From Haematobia irritans (taxonomy: Eukaryota; Arthropoda; Insecta; Diptera; Muscidae): a stretch of DNA of 64,000 nt. The notes under the pieces are model-generated. The model was given only the letters and a program-made list of their open reading frames with translations. It was not told the origin of the DNA and did no database searches. The translations under genes and the position numbers were made by a program. The stretch lies in the NCBI RefSeq assembly GCF_050003625.1, contig NC_134398.1, positions 16,876,997 through 16,940,996 on the forward strand, given 5' to 3'. Positions 47,379 to 57,676 of the stretch are shown piece by piece. How positions within the stretch are numbered: position 1 is the first letter of the stretch; every line of letters starts with the position of its first letter.

Positions 47379-47689
47379 GAAAATCGACATTTTCAAAATT
47401 GTAAAAAGTTGATATGTTAAAAACTGGAGTTTTTCAAATTTGAACAAGTATATACGGCCGTAAGTTCGGCCAGGCCGAAGCTTATGTACCCTCCATCATG
47501 GATTGCGTAGAAACTTCATCTAAACACTGCCATCCACAATCGAATTACTTAAGTTGCGGTAACGCTTGCCGATGGCAAGGTATCTTAAAACCTCCTAACA
47601 CCATCTTCTAAATTGTATGTAAGTCCATACGTGGTATATATTAAATCAAAAAAGATCGATCCAATACATATATAATTCAGTTTGACAAA

Positions 47690-48064
47690 GTAGATATAAA
47701 ATTTTGACAAAATTTTCTACAGAAAAAAAATTTTAACAAAATTTTCTATAGAAATAAAATGTTCACAAAATTTTCTATAGAAAGAAAAATTTTGACAAAA
47801 TTTTCTATAGAAATAAACTTTTGACAAAATTTTCTATAGAAATAAAATCTTGGTAGATTATTTTTGGCTCGAGTGGCAACCATGATTATGAACCGAATAA
47901 AATTTGAACAAAATTTTCTATAGAAATAAAATTTTGACAATGATGAAAATTTTATTATGAACCGAATAAAATTTTAACAACATTTTCTCTAGAAATAAAA
48001 TTTTGACAAAATCTTCTATAGAAATCAAATTTTGACAAAATTTTCTATAGAAATAAAATTTTGG
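47690..48064 (+). repeat. 29-bp satellite inside the DINE-like element
   Basis: About 11 forward units, interrupted twice by copies of the bridge sequence (GGTAGATTATTTTTGGCTCG and TTATGAACCGAATAAAATTT at 47848-47905 and 47945-47970). The array has thus been expanding together with its flank. Units adjoin both halves of the element without a gap. Confidence 0.9.
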
Positions 48065-48260
48065 TAGATTATTTTTGGCTCTAGTGGCAACCATGATTAT
48101 GAACCGATATGGACCAATTTTTGTGTGATTGGACCAATTTTGGTATGGTTGTTATCGACCCTATACTAACCCACGTGCCTAATTTGAACCGGATCGGATG
48201 AATTTTGCTCCTCCAAGAGGCTCCGGTGGTCAAATCTGGAGAATGTTTTATATGGGGGCT

Positions 48261-48607
48261 AGGTTAGGTTAGGTTAGGTGGCAGCCCGATGTATCAGGCT
48301 CACTTAGACTATTCAGTCCATTGTGATACCACATTGGTGAACTTCTCTCTTATCACTGAGTGCTGCCCGATTCCATGTTAAGCTCAATGACAAGGGACCT
48401 CCTTTTTATAGCCGAGTCCGACCGGCGTTCCACATTGCAGTAAAACCACTTAGAGAAGCTTGAAACCCTCAGAAATGTCACCAGCATTACTGAGGTGGGA
48501 TAATCCACCGCTGAAAAACTTTTTGGTGTTCGGTCGAAGCAGGAATCGAACCCACGACCTTGTGTATGCAAGGCGGGCATGCTAACCATTGCACCACGGT
48601 GGCTCCC
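48261..48607 (-). mobile_element. tRNA-derived SINE nested in a 153-bp unit, 9-bp target duplication
   Basis: Full SINE with the tail CCTAACCTAACCTAACCT at the left, B-box at 48542-48552 and A-box region intact. The target duplication is ATGGGGGCT at 48252-48260 and 48616-48624; joining the flanks restores a canonical central unit. Between the head and the right duplicate, the head is repeated inverted: ATTGCACCACGG (48588-48599) and its exact complement (48606-48617), with a 6-base loop. Confidence 0.93.
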
Positions 48608-49207
48608 GTGGTGCAATGGGGGCTATATATAATTATGGACCGATATGGACCAATTCTGGCACGGTTGTTAGAGACCATATACCAACACCATGTACCAAAT
48701 TTTAGCCGGATAGGATGAAATTTGCTTCTCTTTTAGGCTCCGCCAGCCAAATCTGGGGATCGGTTTATATTGGTGCTATATATAATTATGGACCGATGTG
48801 GACCAATTTTTGCATGGTTGTTAGAGACCATATACCAGCACCATATACCAAATTTCAGGCGGATCGGATGAAATATGCTTCTCTTAGAGGCTCCACAAGC
48901 CAAATCTGCGGATCGGTTTAGATTGGGGCTATACATAATTGAGGACCGATGTGGCCCATTTTCAATACCATCTGACCTACATTGATAACAACTACCTGTG
49001 CCAAGTTTCAAGTCGATAGCTTGTTTCGTTCGGAAGTTAGCGTGATTTCAACAGACGGACGGACGGACGGACATGCTTAGATCGACTCAGAATTTCACCA
49101 CGACCCAGAATATATATACTTTATGGGGTCTTAGAGCAATATTTCGATGTGTTACAAACGGAAGGGCAAAGTTAATATACCCCCATCCCATGATGGAGGG
49201 TATAAAA

Positions 49208-50570
49208 ATGATGAAGACGCAATATTTGCAAAAATTGAAAAATCAATATTTTCGTTTTTTAGGTTCTCATTATTATTCGACCCTAAAATTGAAATTTATA
49301 ATTTTAATATATAAATGAAATTTATAATTTTAAAATATAAATAAAATTTATAATTTTAAAATATAAATGAAATTTATATTTTAATTGCCAATTCCAAAAA
49401 GATACTTGAATTTCATATTTTTGTCCATTTCAATTTAAGAAACATTTACCAAGAGTGACAAAGACAAAAGAATAGAAATTTAACGCCAACTCATGTCAAC
49501 AGAATTGTTGTTAATTGCTTGCCTTGGCGGATCCTCTTAGACATTTATGGAAAACATTTTCTTAAGGGAATTCTCTTAGATGTGTGTGTGTGTTTTCTTT
49601 TCGTCTAGGCAAGTAAATGGTTGGTGTTACTATTTATGACCTTGTTGCACACGTAAGCCCTTCAATCCAAATGGTTGGCCAAGAACAGCAAATCCATGAG
49701 ACTATCACAGGTCTGGCTTAGAATGAAAAGCAAACACTCAGGTATATTCACCTAGAACATCATCGGAATAGAAAAGGGCCAACATTAGCCATTTAAAGAA
49801 ATTCCGTAAATATTTTCAAATAAGATTCCCCTTGAGGCGTTGCCCATTGGTAACCCCCAGCCCTTAAGGAAAACACATTGTTGTCGTCTAAGGCTTTAGA
49901 TATTGTGGATGTTTAGCTATGATGACTGTTTTGCTTAGAGCTGGGCTCACTGCAATGTCTAGTTTGTGTTGTAATTTATTTCATTGTTTTTTTTTTTGGC
50001 GACTTCCGGTTTCCGGTTGAAGCACACATTCATACTCCCAAACACATATATACCTACATTCCCGTTGAAGTATTTAAACGCTGACACAGTCGTAAACACA
50101 TCATAGCGTATGGCCAGTTGGTGGTCTTCACAAAGCTCCTTTTTTCCTACTTTCACTCTACTACAAAGCAAACCCTCAACAATTGGCTAGAAGACACACA
50201 CACGCGCGCACATACACAAGTCACTAGCCCATAGTAAAGAGGGTCAGCTATTAATGGTACAACAAACATCGGGACCAGAACTACGAACTATACAATGGCC
50301 CAATACACCGTACACAGTACTCCATCGACCATTACAATACAATTCAACCGACAAGAGCCCATTGTTTGGTGCTAGATCCTTGTTACAATACAACAATGAA
50401 TGAATGGCATTTTTAAAGGATTTGTTTGAGTGTTTTCCTCATTTTGTCTATGTGTGTGTATTTGGGGAATGAAAAAACAGGAGCTTGGAACATATGATTT
50501 TTAGTGCAAGCATATTGTTGCAAAAGGGTTTGCGTTTTTTGGAAAAATTTAACTTTTTATATAATTTTGC
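49208..50570. other. Non-coding; one 26-bp tandem repeat
   Basis: 49291-49383 holds about 3.5 copies of a 26-bp AT unit (GAAATTTATAATTTTAAAAT..). The remainder has CA tracts (50195-50215) and no recognised genes. Confidence 0.55.
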
Positions 50571-52995
50571 ATAGAAATAATTCTACAGAAATAAAATTTT
50601 GATAAAATTTTGTATAGAAATGCATTTTTGAGATAATTTTCCAGAGAAATAAAATTTTGATAAAATTTTCCATAGAAATAAAATTATGACCAAATTTTCT
50701 ATAGAAATAAAATTTTTACAAACTTTTCCATAGAAATAAAATGTTGACACAATTTTCATAGAAATAAAATTTTGACTAAATTTTCTATACAAATAAAATT
50801 TTGACTAAATTTTCTATAGAAATAAAATTTTGACTACATTTTCTATAGAAATAAAATGTTGACAAAATTTTCCATAGAAATAATATTTTGACAAAATTTT
50901 CTATAGAAATAAAATTATGTAAAAATTGTCTATAAAAAAATAAATAAAATTTTGACAAAATTTTCTAGAGTAATAAAATTTTGACAAAATTTTCTACAGA
51001 AATAAAACTTTGACAAAATTTTCCACAGAAATAAATTTGACCAAATTTTCTATAGAAATAAAATTTTGACTAAATTTTCTATCGAAATAAAATTTTGTAA
51101 AACTTTTCTGTAGGAATAAAATAAATAAAATGTTGACAAAATTATCTACAGTAATAAAATTTTGACAAATATTTCTTTAACGAAATTTTCTATAGAAAAA
51201 AAAAAACTTTGGCAAAAATTTCTACAGAAATAAAACTTTGACAAAATATTCTACAGAAATGAAATTTTAAAATAGTTTTCAATAGAAATAAAATTTTGAC
51301 AAAATTTTCTATGGAAATAAAATTTTGAGAAAATTTTCTATAGAAATAAAATTTTTATAAACTTTTCAATAGAAATAATATATTGACACAATTTTCCATA
51401 GAAATAAAATTTTGACTAAATTTTCTATACAAATAAAATTTTGACAAAATTTTCCAGAGAAATAAAATTTTGACAAAATTTTCTATACGAATAAAATTTT
51501 GAAATAATTTTCCAGAGAAATAAAATTTTGACTAAATTTTCTATAGATATAAAATTTTGACTACATTTTCTATAGAAATAAAAATTTGGCAAAATTTTCC
51601 ATAGAAAAAATATGTTGAAAAAATTTCCTATAGAAATAAAATTTTGTAAAAATTTTCTATAAAAAAAATAAATAAAATTTTGACAAAATTTTCTACAGTA
51701 ATAAAATTTTGACAAATTTTTCGACAAAAACAAAACTTTCACAAAATTTTCTACAGAAATAAAATTTTGACCAAATTTTCTGTAGAAATAAAATTTTGAC
51801 TAAATTTTCTATAGAAATAAAATTTGGACTAAATTTTCTATAGAAATAAAATTTTGTAAAACTTTTCTGTAGAAATAAAATAAATAAAATGTTGACAAAA
51901 TTTTCCACTGTAATAAAATTTTGACAAATATTTCTATAGATACAAAACTTTGACGAAATTTTCTATAGAAACAAAATTTTTACAAAATTTTCTATAGAAA
52001 AAAAAACTTTGACAAAAATTTCTACAGAAATAAAACTTTGACGAAATTTTCTATAGAAATGAAATTTTAAAAGAGTTTTCAATAGAAATAAAATTTTGAC
52101 AACATTTTCTATGGAAATAAAATTTTGACGAAATTTTCTATAGAAACAAAATTTTGACAAAATTTTTTATAGAATAAAATTTTGACAAAATTTTCTATAG
52201 AAACAAAAATTTTGACAACATTTTCTACGGAAATAAAATTTTGAAAAAATTTTCTATAGAAATAAAATTTTGACAAACTTTTCTATGGAAATAAAATTTT
52301 GACAAAATTTTCTATAGAAATAAAATTTTTATAAAATTTTCTACTGAAATAAAATTTTGACAAAATTTTCTATACAAAAATAAAATTTTTATAAAATTTT
52401 CTACTGAAATAATATTTCAATTAAATTTTTTATAGAAAGAAAATTTCCATAGAAAAGAAATCTTGACAAAATTTTCTATAGACAAAAAATTTTGACAAAA
52501 AGTTCTAAGGAAATAAAATTTTAACAGAATTTTCTATAGAAACGAAATTTTGACAAAATTTTCTATAGAATTAAAATCTTGACTATAGAAATAAATTCTT
52601 GTCAAAATTTTCTATAGAAATAAAATTTTGACCAAATTTTCTATAAAAAAATTCATGAGAAATAAATTGTTGATAAAACCTATTATAGAAATAAAATTTT
52701 AATAAAATTTTCTATAAAAAAGATTCACAAAATTTTCTATAGAAATAAAATTTTAACAAATATTTCCATAGATATAAAATTTTGACAAATATTTCTATAG
52801 TTATAAAACTTTGACGAAATATTCTATAGAAATAAAATTTTGACAAAATTGTATACATAAGTACCATTTTGACAAAATTTTCCATAGAAATAAAATTTAG
52901 ACAACATTTTCTGTATTCAAAAATTTTCTATAGAAATGCAACTCTGACCAAAATTTGTTTATAAATTAAATTTAGACAAAATTTTCTATACAACT
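50571..52995 (+). repeat. 29-bp satellite with ~760-bp higher-order repeat
   Basis: The longest uninterrupted array. The marker TCTGTAGGAATAAAATAAAT occurs at 51107 and, as TCTGTAGAAATAAAATAAAT, at 51866. Other markers (AAAAAAATAAATAAAATTTT, GAAATTTTAAAATAGTTTTC) repeat with offsets of 725 to 800 bp. Minus-strand frames of up to 105 codons here are satellite read-through. Confidence 0.95.
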
Positions 52996-52999
52996 TGAG

Positions 53000-54983
53000 T
53001 TATTTTCTGTCTGTCTGTTGTAATCACGCTACAGCCTTCAATAATGGCACTATCGTCTCGAAATTTGGCACAGATTAGTTTTTTGTTTGCAGGCAGGTCA
53101 AGTTCGAAGATGGGCTATATCGGTCCAAGTTTTTATATAGTCCCCATATAAACCGACCTCCCGATTTTGGGTCTTGGGCCTATAAAAACTGTAGTTTTTA
53201 TCCGATTTGCCTGAAATTGGAAATCTAGAGGTATTTTGGGACCATAAAGAGGTGTGTCGAAAATGGTCAGTATCGGTCCATGTTTTAGTATTGGCCCCAT
53301 ATAGACCGATCTCCCGATTTTGCTTCTTAGGCGTCTAGAAACAGTATTTTCTATCCAATTTGTCTGAAATTGAAAATCTAGATGTATTTTACGACCATGA
53401 GGAGGTGTGTCGAAAATCGTTCGCATCGGTCCATGTTTTGATATAGCCCCCATATAGACCGATCTCCCGATTTTGCTTCTTGGGCGTCTAGAAACTATAT
53501 TTACCATCCGATTTGCCTGAAATTGGAAATCTAGAGGTATTGTGGGACTATAAAGAGGTGTGTCGAAAATGGTCCATATCGGTCCATGTTTTGGTATAGC
53601 CCCCATATAGACCGATCTCCTGATTTTGCTTCTTACGCATCTAGAAACTATATTTACCATCCGATTTGCCTGAAATTGGAAATCTAGAGGTATTTTGGGA
53701 CCATAAAGAGGTGTGTCGAAAGTGGTCCTCATCGGTCCATGTTTTGATATAGCCCTCATATAAACCAACCTCCCGATTTGGAGTTTTGGGCCTATAAAAA
53801 CCGTAGTTTTTATCCAATTTGCCTGAAATTGGAAATATAGAGGTATTTGAGGACCATAAAAAGGTGTGCCGAAAATGGTGCTCATCGGTCCATGTTTTGG
53901 TATAGCCCCCATATAGACCGATATCCCGATTTTGCTTTTAAGGCTTCTAGAAACTATATTTACCATCCGTTTTGCCTGAAATTGGAAATTTGGAGGTATT
54001 TGAGGACCATAAAAAGGTGTGCCGAAAATGGTGCTCATCGGTCCATGTTTTGATATAGCCCCCATAGAGACTGATTTCCCGATTTTGCTTCTTGGGCTTC
54101 TAGAAACTATATTTACCATCCGCTTTGCCTGAAATTCTTGAGCTACAATAAACTGTATTTATTATATGATTTGCCTGAAATTCGAAATCTAGAGGTATTT
54201 TTAGACCACAAATAAAAGTGCCGAAATTGAGGTATATCGGTCCATTTTTTGGTATAACACCCATATAGACTGATCTCTCGATTTTTACTTCTTGGGCGTC
54301 TAGAGACTATATTTTGTGGCCGTATTTTAAGATCACAAATATGTGAGTAGCAAATGGTGCCTATCGGTCCATGTTTTGGTATAGCCCCATATACACCGAT
54401 CTCCTGGCTTTATTTCTTGGGCTTCTAGAATACGTAGTTTTTATCCGATTTGCTGGCAATTAGTAATCTATAATAAAATTTTAGACAAACGAAATTTCTT
54501 TTTCTTATAAAGTGTTTTCGTTTATTCAACGATTGTCTCTAAAATTTGTGTCAAAAGAAAACTTTGCTTGTCTAAAATTACGTTTCGCACTGATAATGAA
54601 CATTGCTTCAAACTGAAAGTAAAAGTTCCAGATTTTACTCATCGTATTAAAATAAATGCGGAAAAATCTACAGATTTAAGATTTTAAATAAAGGCGTAAT
54701 TTCAACGTATACACGATATGTTTATATTTTCTCTAAAACTCAAACAAAATTGGTTCTCATAAATCCAGAATCTTATCTGGTCTTCATAGGTAGAATCTTT
54801 AAAGTTTGTCTTCGGGAGCTGGCTCGTTTGAGAGAAGATTTGTCATCAAACCCCTACAATTCTATATATTATCAAGTAACCCACTACGACGAAGAGTTTT
54901 CATAGTAAACTATTATACTTGATTCATGGTGGTGGGTATTTAAAATTCGGCCCGGCCGAATTTACTGCTTTATATACTTGTTT
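53000..54983 (+). mobile_element. DINE-like element, family 2
   Basis: The left end starts inside the GTCTGTCTGT tract (5' terminus missing). Nine or so 153-bp central units follow (53110-54470; GCCTGAAATTGGAAATCTAG, GGTGTGTCGAAAATGG, CCCCCATATAGACCGATCTC), then a ~480-bp unique part, and the 3' end with the perfect stem-loop AATTCGGCC/GGCCGAATT at about 54953 and TATATACTTGTTTT. The 328-codon minus-strand frame (53133-54119) is six central units read in phase (51 codons each). Confidence 0.8.
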
Positions 54984-54989
54984 TATTAT

Positions 54990-55225
54990 TTATTTATTTA
55001 TTCAATTCATCAGTCCTGATATTTCGCAATTTTCTCTGAATTGCTTCCTCAGAGGTATATGATCTATAACCATATATTGATATTATATTGATATAAATAA
55101 TTAAAAATGTTTGATTTAATTTAATTTAGTAATATAAATATATGGTTTTAGATCATGTTCCTCTGAGGAAGCAATTCAGCGAAAATTGCGAAATATCAGG
55201 ACTGATGAATTGAATAAATAAATAA
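54990..55225. repeat. Small hairpin element, 89-bp arms
   Basis: Arms 54990-55078 and 55137-55225 pair without indels and with few mismatches around a 58-base AT-rich loop. Outer ends TTATTTATTTATTC; inner part CCTCAGAGG. Each arm has TCAGTCCTGATATTTCGCAA. It abuts the DINE 3' end at 54983. Class unknown. Confidence 0.75.
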
Positions 55226-55254
55226 CAAAATAAAAAGATCTCAAGCTTGCCTAA

Positions 55255-55805
55255 AATATAGAATATTATTTCTATACAAATAAAATTTAGCAAAATTTTC
55301 TATAGAAATAAAAGTTTAACAAAATCTTCTATAGAAATAAAGATTTGACAAAATTTTCTAAAGAAATAAAATATTGACAAAATTTAGCTATAAAAATAAA
55401 ATTTTGACAAAATTTTGCTATAAAAATAAAATTTTTACAAAATTTTGTGAGAAGTTTCTATAGAAATAAGTTTTTGACAAAATTTTTATAGAAATCTAAT
55501 GTTGAGAATACTTTTAATTAAATTTTAAATTTAAATTTTCTATAGAAATAAATTTTGAAATTTTGATGAAATTATGTATAGAAATAACATAATGGTAAAA
55601 TTTTCTTTACAAAAAAAATTTCTATAGAAATAAAATTTTGACAAAATTGTCTGTGGGAATAAAATTTTGACGAAATTTTCTATAGAAATAAAACTTTGAC
55701 AAAATTTTTATAGAAATAAAATTGTGACAAAATTTTTATAGAAATAAAATTTTGACAAAATTTTCTATAGGAATATAATGTTGACAACAATTTCTATAGG
55801 AATAA
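55255..55805 (+). repeat. 29-bp satellite array
   Basis: Forward units with many indels. Confidence 0.9.
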
Positions 55806-56548
55806 GCTTCAGTGATTTAAATGAAATCAAAATTATAGCCGTTTTGAACTACAGACCAAAGCCTATGTGACTGAACTGCAAGCCGGAACTGAAGTGATTT
55901 ATATGGGGTCAAATTTTCAGCGATTGAACCATAGACCAAAAAACTGCAGGCCAAAGCCTTAGTTTCCAACAAAAAAAAAACTAAATGTCTGAACTGCAGG
56001 CCGAAACCTCAGTGAATTAAATAGAGTCAAATTCCCAGTAATTGTTCTGCAGGCCAAAGCCTCAGTGATTGAACTGGAGGCCTAAGCTTTAGTATTCGAA
56101 CTGCAGAACAAAGTCAAAATGACAGGCCGAAACCTCATTTATTTACGTGAAATCATAGACTCAATGATTGAACTTCAGGACGCAGCCTCAGTAATTCAAC
56201 TAGAGGCTGAAGACTTAGTGTGATTTAAGTGGATTCAACATCTCAGTTATTAAACTACGGGCCAATGTAAAACCGAATAAATTGCAGGCCGAAACCTCAA
56301 AGATTTAAAGCCTTGATTATAGAACTAAAGGCCAGAACTTCTGTGGTTGAAATGCACATCGAAGTGACTGAATTGGAATTATTTTACGTTAGGACAAAGT
56401 CCGTGAGATTGAACACAGACCGAAGCCTCAATATTCATTCCAAAGACAGAAATCTCAGTGATTTAAATGAGGCCAAAGGCTTAGAACCAAATTGAACCAA
56501 ATGCTCAAGACTCAGTGATTGCACTCTAAGTCAAAGTCAATGTTAATT
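55806..56548. repeat. Degenerate ~27-bp minisatellite, unrelated to the main satellite
   Basis: Recurrent phrase CAGTGATTGAACTGCAGGCC followed by AAAGCCT, with many substitutions and indels (examples at 55878, 55994, 56050, 56065, 56288). Some stretches alternate with CAGTGATTTAAATGGAGTCA. It is GC-richer than the main satellite. Confidence 0.8.
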
Positions 56549-56554
56549 TCACAG

Positions 56555-56820
56555 CACACAAAAAATATTTCTTGCTCCAATCACGAAATTAATTGATTCA
56601 ATTAATTTTTAATTGAAATGTCTTCAATCACTGAAATGACAATCTCAATCAAAAAGTTAATTGATCCAATTAAAAAATTAATTGATAAAACTAGTTTTTG
56701 TAATAGATTTTTGTTTCAATTAAAAATTTTGTTGAATTCATAAAATTTTTAATTGAATATTTTTTAAAAAATAAATTAAAATTTTAATTGGAAAAATTTT
56801 CGTGATATTTTTTTCTATGA
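56555..56820. mobile_element. AATTAATTG-rich MITE, second copy
   Basis: Matches 24860-25147 through TCACGAAATTAATTGATTCA, TTAATTTTTAATTGAAATGT and CTTCAATCACTGAAATGA to the GGAAAAATTTTCGTGATATT end. The right terminus has decayed (TTTTTTCTATG in place of TTTTGTGTG). Confidence 0.8.
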
Positions 56821-57676
56821 GTAAATAAATTTTCCCGTGGATACCAAGGCAAACTTCACTAAACTGTAGAGTTTAAATCATTCAAAATCCTAACACTCCC
56901 TTTGTAAATACCCTTTCTGTGTTGTGGAAACGTGGTCTCCAGGCCAAAGTACTTGCAACTTAATGTGAAATTGTTCATTTCGGTTTCTAGCCTGAGTGTA
57001 CGTTTTTCAGTTTTTTGCCATTGTTTAAAGCGAAACGAAGGTAATTCTATGTGGATTTTATTACACTGTAATAATAAAACCGACAAATAAGGGTTAATTA
57101 TGAGACGTATTTATTTGTCTTTTAAACGCCCTGTTTTAAATAGTAACGTGCAAATAGGTTCTACCGACTCAAGTACGATTTACAATGTTATTTGTTTGTT
57201 GTTGTTTTGTTTTTTTGTGAAAGGCCATGAACAGAATATTCTCTTGAATAAACAGGTTAAACAGCTGTGAAAATGAGGCAGCACTGGAGGAAAGATGGGG
57301 GTGATTTGAAGGTTTTAGTTCCTTTGTGAAAATTTCTTACTATGACACTCTTTAGTGTAATAAAAATTGGAGGACCATAGTGGCGAAGAGAAATTTTTTG
57401 AGCTTATTTGTGGAAATTCTTACAAAAGAACATGTGTGCAACCACAGAAAACATCTTGATCGCCGTGCCCGTTTCAAAACGATCCGTTCATGGCAGTTAA
57501 CAGTCGCTTTTGCATATTGCACCTCCGACGAAACCGTAAACATTCTGTTTGAATTTTTTGTAAACGTTACCGTTTCATAAGGTGGTGGGTATAAAAAAGT
57601 TTAATCAACTAAATAGGGTTCCTCAATATTTATATCCGATTTTATACTTGCCACATAGTGGGAGTTTTATTCAGTA
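56821..57676. other. Non-coding; no recognised feature
   Basis: Frames of 75 codons (56859-57086, minus) and 60-66 codons (57352-57580) without a known motif. Confidence 0.5.

Larger units (their letters stand above)
47443..49207 (-). mobile_element. DINE-like element, family 1, with internal satellite and nested SINE
   Basis: Complete order from left: AACAAGTATATACGGCCGTA terminus and stem-loop TTCGGCCAGGCCGAA, a ~230-bp unique part, a 29-bp satellite array (47690-48064), the bridge GGTAGATTATTTTTGGCTC..GTGGCAACCATG, 153-bp central units (48090-48950, interrupted by a SINE), a (GACG)n tract at 49050-49070, and the GGAGGGTATA terminus. Removing the SINE leaves about 1.4 kb. It is direct evidence that the satellite resides inside this mobile-element family. 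Confidence 0.85.

Noticed and set aside
51425..51742. Long minus-strand frames rich in [20 protein letters not shown]
   Set aside because: They are the 29-bp satellite translated; three units make 29 codons, so the peptide is periodic. The same peptide appears wherever the satellite is intact, on either strand.
53133..54119. 328-codon frame as a gene
   Set aside because: Same explanation in family 2: six 51-codon units with no start context and no conserved end.
55137..55225. Third hammerhead ribozyme in the small hairpin element
   Set aside because: CTGAGGA and GAAA lie around a possible stem II, but there is an unpaired A next to it, stem III mismatches at the required A-U pair, and stem I has no partner.
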